Of a stretch of DNA of 64,000 bases, positions 25,506 to 36,521 are shown one piece after another. The DNA comes from Neckera pumila (lineage: Eukaryota > Streptophyta > Bryopsida > Hypnales > Neckeraceae): the NCBI GenBank assembly GCA_963969595.1, contig OZ018408.1, positions 27,094,108 to 27,158,107 of the forward strand, in the 5' to 3' direction. Position 1 is the stretch's first letter. Each line of letters starts with the position of its first letter. Below the pieces are notes generated by a model that had not been told where the DNA came from, did no database searches, and saw nothing but the letters and a program-made list of their open reading frames with translations. The translations under genes and the position numbers were made by a program.

Positions 25506-25648
25506 CACTACAAAAAAACTGTGTTTGAATTGACACATCCTAATTGACTAAAATGTCCGAATTGACAAAAAATTGACAAAATAATGTCCAAATTGATAAA
25601 AAAAAATTGACAAAAAATTGACAAAATGTCCAAATTGACATTGTAGTG
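25506..25648. mobile_element. CACTA-type miniature element (143 bp), ATT target duplication
   Basis: It begins CACTACAAAAAAACTG and ends ATTGTAGTG, the diagnostic tips of CACTA (En/Spm) elements, with ATT on both sides (25503-25505 and 25649-25651). The interior is almost entirely reiterated AATTGACAAAA and TGTCCAAATTGA motifs, as expected of subterminal repeats. It is non-coding. Confidence 0.75.
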
Positions 25649-25862
25649 ATTAGATCCTAAAGCAGAAATATGACTTCTTCAATTAGTTAGGTCATTCATT
25701 TTTAATATCCTATCGATAGTTGTAGAATTTCTAGCTTAGATTCACAAATAGGAGTGTGATTTTCTTAGATTAGTTAGAATTAGATTTTTTTTTCTTGTTC
25801 TATTAAGAACTGTAGAATTTCTTTAGAATTATTTTTTTCTCGCCTCTTCATTTTCTTGATTG

Positions 25863-28800
25863 GCTATGGATAAGCACAATAAGATCCTAGTAAAAATGTT
25901 TGAGGGAACACAGTTTTCCGTTTGGAAATATCGTATGAAGATCTTTTTTGAGGCAAAGAAGATTTTACAAGTTGTCTTTGGTGTTGAACAACGTTTTGTT
26001 CCTATTAATCTAGCAAATATCACTCTTGTTGAACTCCATCAAATCAATGCATGGGATGAGAAAAATGCCAATGCACAAATGTTCATTAGTAAGTCTATTA
26101 CTCAAAGGAGTCTTAGGAAATTGACGACATATTCTACAATAGCCACTATGTGGCAAAGGTTATGTTCCTTGCATCTTAACAAAACTCCTGAGAGTGTTTC
26201 ACGCTTCAAGGCAAGTTTTTTGACTGTAAGATGCAGAGCACTAATAACATTTCCTCTCATATTCAAAATATCACTGAGATGGCCATGGTTCTAGATGACT
26301 TAGGACACATTATTCCAAATAAGATGATAACTTCAAAAATTATCTATACTCTTCCTCCCAGTTATAACAGTATCATTGCTGCTAAATCAAATGTTTCTAA
26401 GAATAATCAGACAGTTGACAATTTAGAAGAGCACTTAATTTGACATGAAAGGTTGTTCCATTGGCAAGGTGGTGTTGGGTAGTAATGTCAATCAAGCTTT
26501 CTTCACTCGTTCAGCTTCCATTTCTTACACTCATCCGTTCTCCAAGAAAAAGCAGCATAAGAAGGATTTGAGTTATATCCGACATCTCAAGGCCTGCACA
26601 AAGTGTCACAACTGTCATCAGATCGGGCATTAGTTAGCCGATTGTCCGAAGCTGCAAAAAACCAACTACATGGAAAAGGTCCTAGCAAAATTGACGGTGG
26701 GATTAGCGAGGCGAAGCTTATTGAGAGTCTCCATTTTTCCAGCCCTTCTGAGGATGATTCTCAATTGCTTTTGGATGAGGATTTTGCCTTTGTAGTTACA
26801 TCCATTGTGTCGAGCTATGCTCTCGCAGCAAAATCTTATGCTGATACATGGTTTGCCGACAAAAGAGCAAGTGAACATATGATCGATAGATTGGAGTGGT
26901 TTTCAAGTTTTCAATCAATCCCTGAAGGTATACATACTGTCCAAATTGCAGAAGACACAAAGCTTTGGGTTTGAGGGAAAGGACATATTTGTTGTCTGGT
27001 AGATGGTCAACTCTACAACGGACTTATGCGGGATATTTTGTTTGTCCCAAAACTAAGATGAAATCTTCTCTCAATGGGACTTGTTTCTGAGCGGAATCTC
27101 TCTTTTGTTACTTTTCCAATCTGATGTGACTTTTTAACTCTTTCCGGCAAGAAGGTTTTGGAAGGAACTCGCTGTTGGAAGTTGTATCAACTTTCTATCA
27201 CATTGATCCTCCCAAAACAAGTGGCAACACCTCTACTCTTTGACTCTACTCACATTGTATCAAGCTCTACAAGGGAAGCGTGTACCATAGATTCATCAGC
27301 AGTGGATTTGGTTCTTGTAGCCAGTTCTTCAAAAGTTCATGACAATCTTATTCTATGGAATGAGAGAAGGGGACACGAGAACATTGATACAACTAACAAA
27401 ATGAGTGCCAACGACAATCTTTCTGATTTCAAGTTGGAGAAGAATACTAAGCTTCAACACCCGTGTGAAGGCTGCATGCTTGGTAAGCAACATAAATCCA
27501 CTTACAAGCATGATCCAAATAAGCAACATTCTCTTATACCTGGACAATTGATTCATGGAGATGTATCTGGAAAGCAAAACCAGAATCCCCACTTAAAGGC
27601 TCCATATATTACATGCTTTACAAAGATGATGCCATTGCTTACTGATTTGTCCATTTTGCTGGGCAAAAATCTGAGGCATTTCCATGCTTCAAGTGAGTAG
27701 TCAAGATTGTTAAAAAGGAGACAGGTCACGATGTTATTGGCCTTCGTACAGATCAAAGGCAAGGAGTTTGTCAATGAAGCATTTGACAAGTATCTTGATG
27801 ACATGAATATCTCTCAATAGACCAGTACAATTTACACTCCACAGCAGTATGGTCATATTGAGCGTGACAATAGAACTGTGATGGAGATGGCTTGTAGTCT
27901 TCTTCATGCTAAAGACTTGCCAAAGAAATTATGGGCTCAGGGTCTCAACACAGCAGTATACATATTGAATAGGACTATTAATCAGCAACTTGGCAATGCC
28001 ACTCCTTATGAGAAGTGGTTTGGGGAGAAACCTTCAATCCAAAAATTTTGTGTTTTTGGCTCTTTAGCTTGGGTCTTTGTCAACAAAGTTGCGAGGACAA
28101 AATTAGACCCTAAGAGCGTCTAAACATACTTCGTGGGGTATTCTTCAATGAGTTGAGCATATCGGTTTTGGGAGCCTGTAATCGATAAGATTATTGAAAG
28201 TGCCAACTATACTATTGATGAGCGATCTGGAAAGTATCGTCCAGGTTTTCTTCCAGATCCAAGCCTTGAAGAATTTCTTAACATTCCGATGGATTCATTA
28301 CCGCAAATTGTGACTATTCTTGTTATTCAACTCCACCGTCATGTTGATATCATTGATGATGTTTTCAATGAAGCAATGAAAGAATTGAGTAGCAGAGGGA
28401 GTTGGTTGAAAATTCCATCATCAAACAACATCTTTGTGAATGAGGAAGAAATGGCACTAGTTGTTGCTCTTCCGGAATTTGATAATTGATCACCAGTGGG
28501 GAGTTTCATCGACTCCAGATCTTTTGCAGGTTAACTCTTTGATAGTGGAACTTGTTGATGGGTGATTGCATGAAAGACCAGTACTGAAACATTGTCACAA
28601 ACGTAGTGCTAAAGTTTCATTTTGCAATAACTTTAGAACCATGATTTGTATGAACTTGCAATTTTTAGTGGAGAGTCTTCTTATGATTTTTGTCATATCT
28701 CATATTTTCAAAAAAATTCAAAAATCATTTAAACTAATTTGTCATGTTTTGAGTTTTAGGGTTTTTACTACATAAAGAGTCCCCAAATTTAATGATTTGG

Positions 28801-30880
28801 AGCTGAAAATTCTATGGTCTATTTCCATAGTAGGAACTCATGTTTCTACCAAGGGGCATTAAAAAATATTTTATTTTATATCCTCTACGTCCATGCAAAG
28901 AGGGCTCCCTTGTGCATGGAATTTTGAACACTGAAGATGGTTTTAGGATCATTTTTTTGGTGAAATCTCTTTACCATAAAGTCTTTTCAAATGGCATTTT
29001 TCAATTTTAAAAAAAAATTACTTTTCCTATTTTTTACAAATTAAAATGTTAAAGTGTGTATTTTCTTGCGGTTCTGCACTTTTCGAGTTCTCCTATTTAA
29101 AGAATTCTTTTTTACTTTTCCTTCATAGGATATCTTCTTCTTATAAGTCTATAAATTTCTCATATTTTTCATATTTTCTTAAAAATGTTTTTTTATTTTT
29201 ATAGTACTACCAAAAAAAAGGCTGAAAATGGCCAAAGTGGAACAAAAACGGAAGGTCATTCATGCAACAACCTTGATGTAGATGACGAACTGAGTAATTC
29301 TAGGTTTCAGTCCATCAAAGAGCTATTGAATTGTACGCCACGTCTTCCTGATTATCCCAACTTCTCGGAGTTACTGGAAGAACCTAAACCGCTTGATTTA
29401 TCATGCATTGATCCAATGCATACCTGTAGATGCAATTTGTATTTCAAATGCTTTAGTTGCGTTAGTGGGAGAAGCAATTCAAGAACCCCAGACATATCAT
29501 GAAGCAATCTCTTCTGATTATTCTACATCATGGCAAGAGGCAATGGATCATGAGCATACTTCTTCAATTGAGAATCAAACTTGGGATTTGGTTTTGAAAC
29601 CTCCTGATCGGAAACCTGTGCGTAACAAATGGGTATACAAGTTTAATTATAAATCCAATGGTGAAGTTGATAAATTCAAAGCAAGACTTGTTGCTAAAGG
29701 TTTCACACAGAAGCATGGGATTGACTTTACAGAGATTTATTCACTTTGTTATCCGTTATGATTCTATTTGGGCAATCTTTGCAATTGCAGCTACAAGAAA
29801 GATGCACCCTCAGCAGTTTGATATACTGCCTTCCTGAACGGTGACCTTTTCAAGGAGATTTGTATGACGCAGCCACATGGATATGTGGATCCACAAAGGC
29901 CCAAGTATTATTGTCGAAGAGTATCTATGGATTACATCAACCTGCCAAACAATGGAACTTACCCATTTCAATTTTTCTCAAGCAATTTCGACTCATTACT
30001 AGTGAAGCGGATTGTTGTGTTTACTCAAATCATGGCAACTTGCATACAATACTTAGTATCTATGTTGGCGATGGAGTTATTGCATCTCCAAATCCAGATT
30101 ATGTTGAAAGTATTCTGATATATTTGGAGAGTGCTTTTAAAGTTACTCGTGGTCAGATGGATTACTTTGTGGGATTTCAAATTGAACGATGTCCACTTAC
30201 AGGTTCTATTTTTGTTCTTCAAGAGCGATACATTCAGGATATTCTCATTTGTTTTGGATTACAGGATGCTCATGAGGTTGCAACCCCAGCTATACACATA
30301 CAAAGCTTTCGAAGAATAATGATCCTAAAGATCTTGTGGATGTTCCTTATTGACAAGGTGTTGGTTGTCTTATGTACGCCACAATCATTACACGTCCTGA
30401 TATAGGTTATGCCGTCAAGAAAGTTTCCTTATTTCAAGAACGGCCCTAGCAAAGACATTGGACAACAATTAAGCATGGTATGCGTTATCTTAAGCGTACT
30501 AGGCGTTTTGGCCTTTATTATAATGGACAATCTCCTCTACCATGTCTTATTGGCTATCGTGACGAAGGTTATGGTGGTGATTTGGATGACTGCAAGAGTA
30601 GAACGGTTTTTGTTTACATTCTAGGCTCTGCGGCAATTTCTTGGGGAAATCATAAGCAGGGTTGATTTGCAGATTCAACGACAAGAGCAAAACTTGTAGC
30701 CATGGCTGAATCCACAAAAAAGACCATATGGTTGTGTCGACTACTTCAAAGTCTTGACTGTACACAAGAACTTCCTCTCACGTTCTATTGTGATAATCAA
30801 GCAACTATAACTCTGGTAAAAATTCTTGAGTATTACAAGCGAACCAAGCATGTGGATATGAAATAAGGGAAATAAGGTCC
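25863..30880 (+). pseudogene. Decayed Ty1/copia retrotransposon, gag-pol remnants without LTRs
   Basis: The remnants lie in copia order. Gag starts near 25866, with a frameshift near 26230. A zinc knuckle near 26604-26650 is interrupted by a stop codon. The protease has WFADKRASEHM (26850-26880), where the family has the catalytic D-S/T-G. The pre-integrase zinc region is GHEN...CEGCMLGKQH. Integrase follows with IHGDVSG and YTPQQYGHIERDNRTVMEMA, then reverse transcriptase with KWVYKFNYK and KARLVAKGFTQKHG. Its active site is YVGD where YVDD is standard (30061-30072). RNase H has GYGGDLDDCKSRT and ends KRTKHVDMK-stop near 30865. Many stops and frame changes make it inactive. An AT-rich, non-coding stretch at about 28560-29190 separates integrase from reverse transcriptase. 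No LTR pair was found. Confidence 0.85.
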
Positions 30881-30882
30881 AT

Positions 30883-31359
30883 GTGGATCGATCAAGCTCT
30901 GCAAGACCAATAATGTTGCAATTGATACATATGGACAGCTCTCTAAAGGAATTGGAGATGTGCATAGCAAAGGTGAGCAGCCTCTGCATCTACCAAACGC
31001 TGTTGCAGCAAGGCTCAACGCAGGTGCTCGGTACCCTCAATCACCATTTTCATTTTTTGATGGTGGAGGTGAATGCCATTGTGCATCCAAAGCAAGGCGA
31101 CTTGAAGAAGGAGTTGAAGATCCGGGTGGAGAAAACAGGGCTGGATGAGAACAAGAAGAACACAGACATCCATGTGAAGGAGATCCAACTCGTAAATGAG
31201 AGTATTCAGAGGTATTTCACTGACGCCCATAATGTGAGCATTCCAATGCACAAGCTTCTAAAGATTTTGACGTCCTACTGTGCGGATTACGACATCCTCA
31301 ACAACAACTCTTGTTTGTATGCCAATGCTACTTTGAGGTCCCTGGTGCAAAAGTTTTGA
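30883..31359 (+). CDS. Copy B of the unrecognised protein family, open frame of about 158 aa
   Basis: This uninterrupted frame contains SLKELEMCIAKVSSLCIYQT, LLQQGSTQVLGTLN, QGDLKKELKIRVEKTGLDEN, NVSIPMHKLLKILTSYCADY and LYANATLRSLVQKF. It is predicted mostly helical. The conserved start seen in copies A and C (MPLLDF/MSLLDF) is missing because the sequence runs straight into the copia remnant at about 30880, so this may be a 5'-truncated gene whose ATG is fortuitous. It lies in tandem with copy C at about 504 bp offset. No known domain was recognised. Confidence 0.4.
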   Translation: MDRSSSARPIMLQLIHMDSSLKELEMCIAKVSSLCIYQTLLQQGSTQVLGTLNHHFHFLMVEVNAIVHPKQGDLKKELKIRVEKTGLDENKKNTDIHVKEIQLVNESIQRYFTDAHNVSIPMHKLLKILTSYCADYDILNNNSCLYANATLRSLVQKF

Positions 31360-31374
31360 TCGATCAAGTCGCTG

Positions 31375-32195
31375 ATATGGTTCAAGAGCAGCTACATGTC
31401 GTTGTTGGATTTTTTCCATCCGGGGTAAAAGCATGTGGCCACCTCTCTGAAGGAATTGGAGATGTGCACAGTGAGGGTGAGCAGCCTCTGCATCTACAAA
31501 ACACTGTAGCAGCAAGGCCAGTGCAGGCGCTGGGTACCCTCAATCACAATTTTCTAGTAGTGGAGGTGAGCACCATTGTGCATCCAGAGCAAGGCGACTT
31601 GAAGAAGTGGTTCAAGATCCAAGCAGACAAAATAGGGCAGGACGAGAACAGGTAGAACACGGGCATCCATGTGAAGGAGATCCATTTCCTAAGTGAGGGC
31701 AGTACTCAGAAGTATTCCATTGACACCTATAATGTGAGCATTCGAATGGGCGTGCATCTAGAGATTTTGACAAAGCACTACGCAGATTACAACATCCTCA
31801 ACAAAAATTGTGTGTTGTACGCTGATAACACTCTCAAGGCCCTTGTGCAAAAGTTTCGAGAGCTTCAGCCTAAATTTGGAGGTGCCATGAACGATAGTTT
31901 GCAGCAGATTCCTTGTCCTCTCATGCCGGGCAAGGTTGCCATTACTGGTGCACTGGCCATTGTGGCGACAGCAACAATGGTCATTGTGGTGATAAGCCTT
32001 TTGGTACCCCCCTTAGGGCAAAAGGCGGATCTGTGTTGGCAGTCCACCGAACCCACGCCCTTGGCTCCCTTTCCGGCTCTTGTCCTTGTTCCAAGCAGAC
32101 TCGGCTTTTGCTCCAAGGAGATACTTAACAACTTTCATGTGTTTGTACGAAACGCTTTTGGCATATTTTGGGTTAGATGCGGAGGCAGAGGGTGA
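31375..32195 (+). pseudogene. Copy C of the unrecognised protein family, with a membrane-like tail
   Basis: The first half reads SSYMSLLDFFHPG, LKELEMCTVRVSSLCIYKTL but contains stop codons, with a frame change near 31650. The second half is open from 31671 to 32195: YSIDTYNVSIRMGVHLEIL, ILNKNCVLYADNTLKALVQK, RELQPKFGGAMNDSLQQIPC, then a strongly hydrophobic segment VAITGALAIVATATMVIVVI that looks like a transmembrane helix. The N-terminal damage suggests a pseudogene. Copy B ends where this copy's tail region would begin. Confidence 0.5.
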
Positions 32196-32748
32196 AAAGA
32201 ATGAAGAATAACTTTCCTCATTTGCATAGATCTAATGGAGTTGAATCGGGCAACTTGCATCCTGAACAATCTTCCAGTCCAACATCGTGGATTACATTAA
32301 GTAGAAAGGCCAAAGTATTATTCCAAAAAAACAATGCATTTTATTTTGAGGTTTTCGTCAATGGACCATGTTATGTGGAGAATTGATCTACCGTATACAT
32401 TCAGTTCTTTTGCACAAAGTAAAATACTTCATTTTAAAATGATTTGCAAAATATGGTCAAAGATTTAATCATACAAAAACCATTACAACTGACTATTTGA
32501 CTCTCTAATAGTAGTAAATTATTAAATACTTCACAATATTATATCTTTCACTTAGAGATCATTTAGACTTCAAAAAATTTGTTTGGCATTGTCTTTTTTA
32601 ATTTATTACACATATTCAAAATGAAAGATATTATATTTTACTATCCATATATAAATTAATTCTTTTGAAAAATAAACTTTGCCACCTGGATATATTGTCC
32701 AAAGATTGGCAATGATCACAAAATTGTTGCATCATGGATAATTAGGAA
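32196..32748. other. AT-rich spacer, nothing identified
   Basis: No gene or defined repeat ends were seen before the TTAA element at 32753. Confidence 0.4.
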
Positions 32749-32752
32749 TTAA

Positions 32753-33391
32753 CCCGCCCTAAATGCCCAATGTCTTTTTTGAGCTTCTTGAAATTTGCTC
32801 TAAATCAAATCTTTATTTAAAGTTTTATCAATTTCTTTTTAATTGTAACTATATAAATTCAAATTAAACATGTTAGAGATCACATGGAAAAAGAAACATA
32901 ACAATATTACTTATGGATTGAAAGGTTATAATGTTGGATCTTGACGGTGTTAAAATTGTGAAAGTGATTTGAAGTCTTTCAATTCTCTTTTTACATTTCA
33001 AATCTAAAAATTGGTCACCAAAAAAATATGAGGTTAAAGGGCATAATATGCATAAATCCAATCAATTTATAGCTTCTCAAATTCTACTCTAAATTTTTTT
33101 GAAATGAATTTCTAATTTAATTTTTTCTCCAAGATTTGGTGTATTTGAGGCTCATTTCCAGAGCCTTCAGCACTAGAAATTAAAATCAAGATTTGCAATG
33201 AGCACCCTTGTATAAAATCTTGAATAGAAAAATCATAATCATTCATTTTCAAAATTGGATTTTTGATGTTAAAACTAGACTTCAAAAAGAATTTTTCAGA
33301 ATATAAACTACAAACATAGCAATTTGGTAAGGTTTTATTTAACTTCAAAGTACTGTAGACACCAAAACTTGGTGCCTTGAGCATTTAGGAG
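32753..33391. mobile_element. TTAA-flanked element, medium copy (639 bp)
   Basis: TTAA at 32749-32752 and 33392-33395 flank tips CCCGCCCTAAATGCCC and GAGCATTTAGGA. The interior is AT-rich and non-coding and is not clearly alignable by eye to the 0.9-kb copies. Confidence 0.55.
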
Positions 33392-33610
33392 TTAAAGTGG
33401 AGAAATCAATACAATTTTATAAAATTATAGATTAGCAAATCATAGCCAACATTAAAGAAACCTCATTTACATTGCATTTCATAGCACAAGTCATATATAT
33501 GGTAAAGCAAGAGGTCAAAAAATTGAAGTTGCTCAAAAAGCATCATGTACAGCAAAGGTACATTCTAATTTCTTCAATGTACCATCAATGTACCAATAAT
33601 GTACATTTAA

Positions 33611-34172
33611 CCCCTAAAAGATGAGACACATTTTGGACAAAAATTGTGAAAAAGTAACACTTTTAAGAGTAGTGGAAAAAATGATTTTCTTTTTCTTTCA
33701 AAATTCAACCGTACAAAACTGTACTAGACTATTGTGGAAATTTGTAGAAAAATTTTCAAAAGTATTGCCTGCACAAACTGAAAGATTAAAATGTTTGAAG
33801 TTAGAAGAAAAAAAAATTGACCTTAGCTAACAAGGCCAGGAGACTTTAATTCCTCCTAGAATAAGATTTTTATACTATACATGGTTAATATTTTTGACAT
33901 TTGCATCTTGTATCATGTAATTTATATACCTGCCAAATTTCAAAGGTAGAGGAGGAGAATTGTACATGCTATCAAAAATTCCTAAGCAGCCTACAAATTT
34001 CAGGGCAACATAACTTTTGATCCAAGCACATGATTGGAAAAAACTATTCTCATGAAGGGAGTACATGTTCACAATTGTATCAAAATTTAGTGGACATTTG
34101 ACCAAAATTGATTTTGTACGTAACTACCCGACATCTCTTTCATTGTTGAACGGTCACTTGGTCCTTTAGGAA
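33611..34172. mobile_element. TTAA-flanked element, right tip merged with a minisatellite (562 bp)
   Basis: TTAA at 33607-33610 is followed by CCCCTAAAAGATGAG. The proposed right tip CACTTGGTCCTTTAGGAA meets TTAA at 34173-34176. The right tip and its flank are the unit that is repeated in tandem from here to 35500. Confidence 0.5.
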
Positions 34173-35500
34173 TTAAGAGCTTGACACTTTTAATATCCGT
34201 TGCGCTTCACCTTCAAATATTTGTATCTTTTATCGTTGAACGGTCACTTGGTCCTTTAGGGGTTAAGAACTTGATACCTTTAATCCCTAAAGAACCAAAC
34301 AATATTTTTTGGCAACATAGCAATTTTGGGGAGCTCACTACAAAAGGAAATTTTTTTTTTTTTTCTTTGAAATTTTCACACAGCATGTACCTAAGGAGTG
34401 GCTTTAAGGCCCGACAATTTTCAGAACTTTTGACTACATGGTTAAAAAGTTATTGCATGATATGTCATTTTCGAGCAGCTCAATTTTTTTTGAAAAAACA
34501 CTTTTTAAAAAAATAAAAATTTGAAACTGATTTTCTAGATTTGAATATGCATGGAAAGATTTGTATCATTTTGAATTATGAGATTAAAATTATGAAGGGT
34601 TCTAGTTTGCAGACAGTTATAGATTCTCTACTCTAAAATAAATTTTGGAGTCCTTTATTTTACTCAATTTTTAATATTTTTTGAAAAAAACAAAAGCATA
34701 GGATGTAGATTGTTTATTGCAACATCACAGCCATTGGGATTGGCATTTTTCAATTCCATAATTAAATTCTTAACAAGTCAATTTTTTCATCATTCTCTAC
34801 TTCTTTCTACTTACTATTTTTTGCCTATATGTTGTGCAATTCCAAATGACCTGAAATTTTCCAAGCATGTAGACAACTTGCTTTGAAGAATGATCTAAGG
34901 AGTAACCACCATTTTGGACATTTTTCATTTAAGTGCGACCTTGTGAAGTGTAGCTGCTGCCCAACCTTTCGCAGGGCCAAAAATAGGAGTTTGTCAGTTC
35001 AAATGCTAATATCTTCCAATGTACATGGTGGAAAATTCTGAAATTATTTCTATATCTTTTCAAACAAGCTTACTACAAGATTCTATGGTTCCATGTGTCC
35101 AAGAATGATTTTAAATAAAAAAATTGGTATATATATTAGAAATGGCAGTTTTAGAGCGTTTTTGGTGAAAATATAGTCTCCAACCTTTAGGGGTTAATGG
35201 CCGTTGCGCTTCACCTTCAAATATTTGTAATTTTGTTGTTAAACAGTCACTTGGTCCTTTAACGGTTAAGAACTTGACACTTTTAATGGCCATTGTACTT
35301 CACCTTCGAATATTTGTATTTTTGTTGTTCAACGGTCACTCGGTCCTTTAACGGTTAAGAACTTGACACTTTTAATGGCCGTTGCACTTCACCTTCAAAT
35401 ATTTGTACCTTTTGTCATTGAGCGGTCACTTGGTCCTTTGTGGATTAAGAGCTTGACACTTTTATTGACCGTTGCGCTTCATCTTCAAATATTTGTAACA
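34130..35500 (+). repeat. 89-90-bp minisatellite, split by a TTAA element
   Basis: The unit contains GGTCACTTGGTCCTTTA, GGTTAAGAACTTGACACTT, TTAATGGCCGTTGCGCTTCA and CCTTCAAATATTTGTA. About one and a half units lie at 34130-34283 and about three and a half at 35194-35500; GCTTGACAC/ACTTGACAC recurs at 35272, 35361 and 35451. Each unit contains a TTAA-element right tip plus its flank. Confidence 0.8.
34284..35193 (+). mobile_element. TTAA-flanked element inserted in the minisatellite (910 bp)
   Basis: TTAA at 34280-34283 and 35194-35197 flank tips TCCCTAAAGAACC and AACCTTTAGGGG. The left flank (CTTGATACCT) and right flank (TGGCCGTTGCG) rejoin exactly into the uninterrupted unit CACTTTTAATGGCCGTTG seen at about 35279 and 35369. 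This gives a clean empty site and a TTAA duplication. Confidence 0.85.
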
Positions 35501-36521
35501 AATTCCACACAAAAAATGAAATGGCATGGGTTAGATGCCAATTCCATTTTTCTTTGTATAGAAATTACAGAATAATATTTTAAAATGAGATCGACTCTAA
35601 AAGGCACGCTTCCTGGACCTCCTACAACGAAACAGAAAATGTTTCGTTTTCCTTTGCGAAAGTGTTTTTTTTCCCTTTGCGAAAGTGTTTTTTTTCCCTT
35701 TGGGAAAGTGCATTACCTTTTTTAGCAGTGGCATGTTACTTTTAGAGCCTTTTAGAGAATTATGACTGAGATATTTAATGCAGTCATACAAGAATAAGAG
35801 CAAATTGAGCAAATGAACTCACATTTTTCGAGACAATGGTTTACTGATAGAGGAACTCTCACTACAGAACAGCACATTTTTTGGAGCTTAACTTGCAAAA
35901 CAGGGTGAGACAAAGATTCCAATTTCATGCCAATCTTAACATGAATTTCCTCGCCACGAAGCATCCAAGCTCAAAAACAAGGTACAGTGTAGCTGATTAC
36001 AAAAAGTTCCAAAACATGTTTCTGTTCGTTCAAATATCATTATTCTCTCTACAGATACAGTTTGTTTTCTTCCTTTAAACTCTCTGAATGATTTATTTCG
36101 ATTCCAGCAGATACTGACTGAAGCGGCCATTTGGTTACTGAGGGGCTAAAAATGTTATTCGCCAATAAATGTAAATCAGCAATGACCAATTAATTTGCAA
36201 AAGGAAACGACATTTGAGGACCGGTACAAAGCGAATGTTCGATGTGCATCGAGTTTAAATGTCCCGGGGTGAACCTAGAGGGTAAGGCAATTGCAGGCAA
36301 AACTCCTGCGCAGTCTGCACCTTTGTCAGGAACCCAACAAAAAAATTGCACCGACAACTTATGATTTGAATCCTCCATTCTAAATCCCTGACTAGCCTAT
36401 GGTCCAACTGGTTTCGCTTGGTTTCGCCAGAGTCGCTTATACCTGAAAACACCAGTCTGAAGTTGTACAACACTAAAAATGGAGGCACTGATCTTGGTTC
36501 TGATGGTGTCAATGCTGAAAT
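35501..36521. other. Spacer and 3' UTR of the RING ligase, with a short tandem repeat
   Basis: A roughly 24-bp unit (CCTTTGCGAAAGTGTTTTTT) is repeated three times at about 35649-35715. The rightmost part is probably the 3' UTR of the minus-strand RING gene. Confidence 0.5.
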
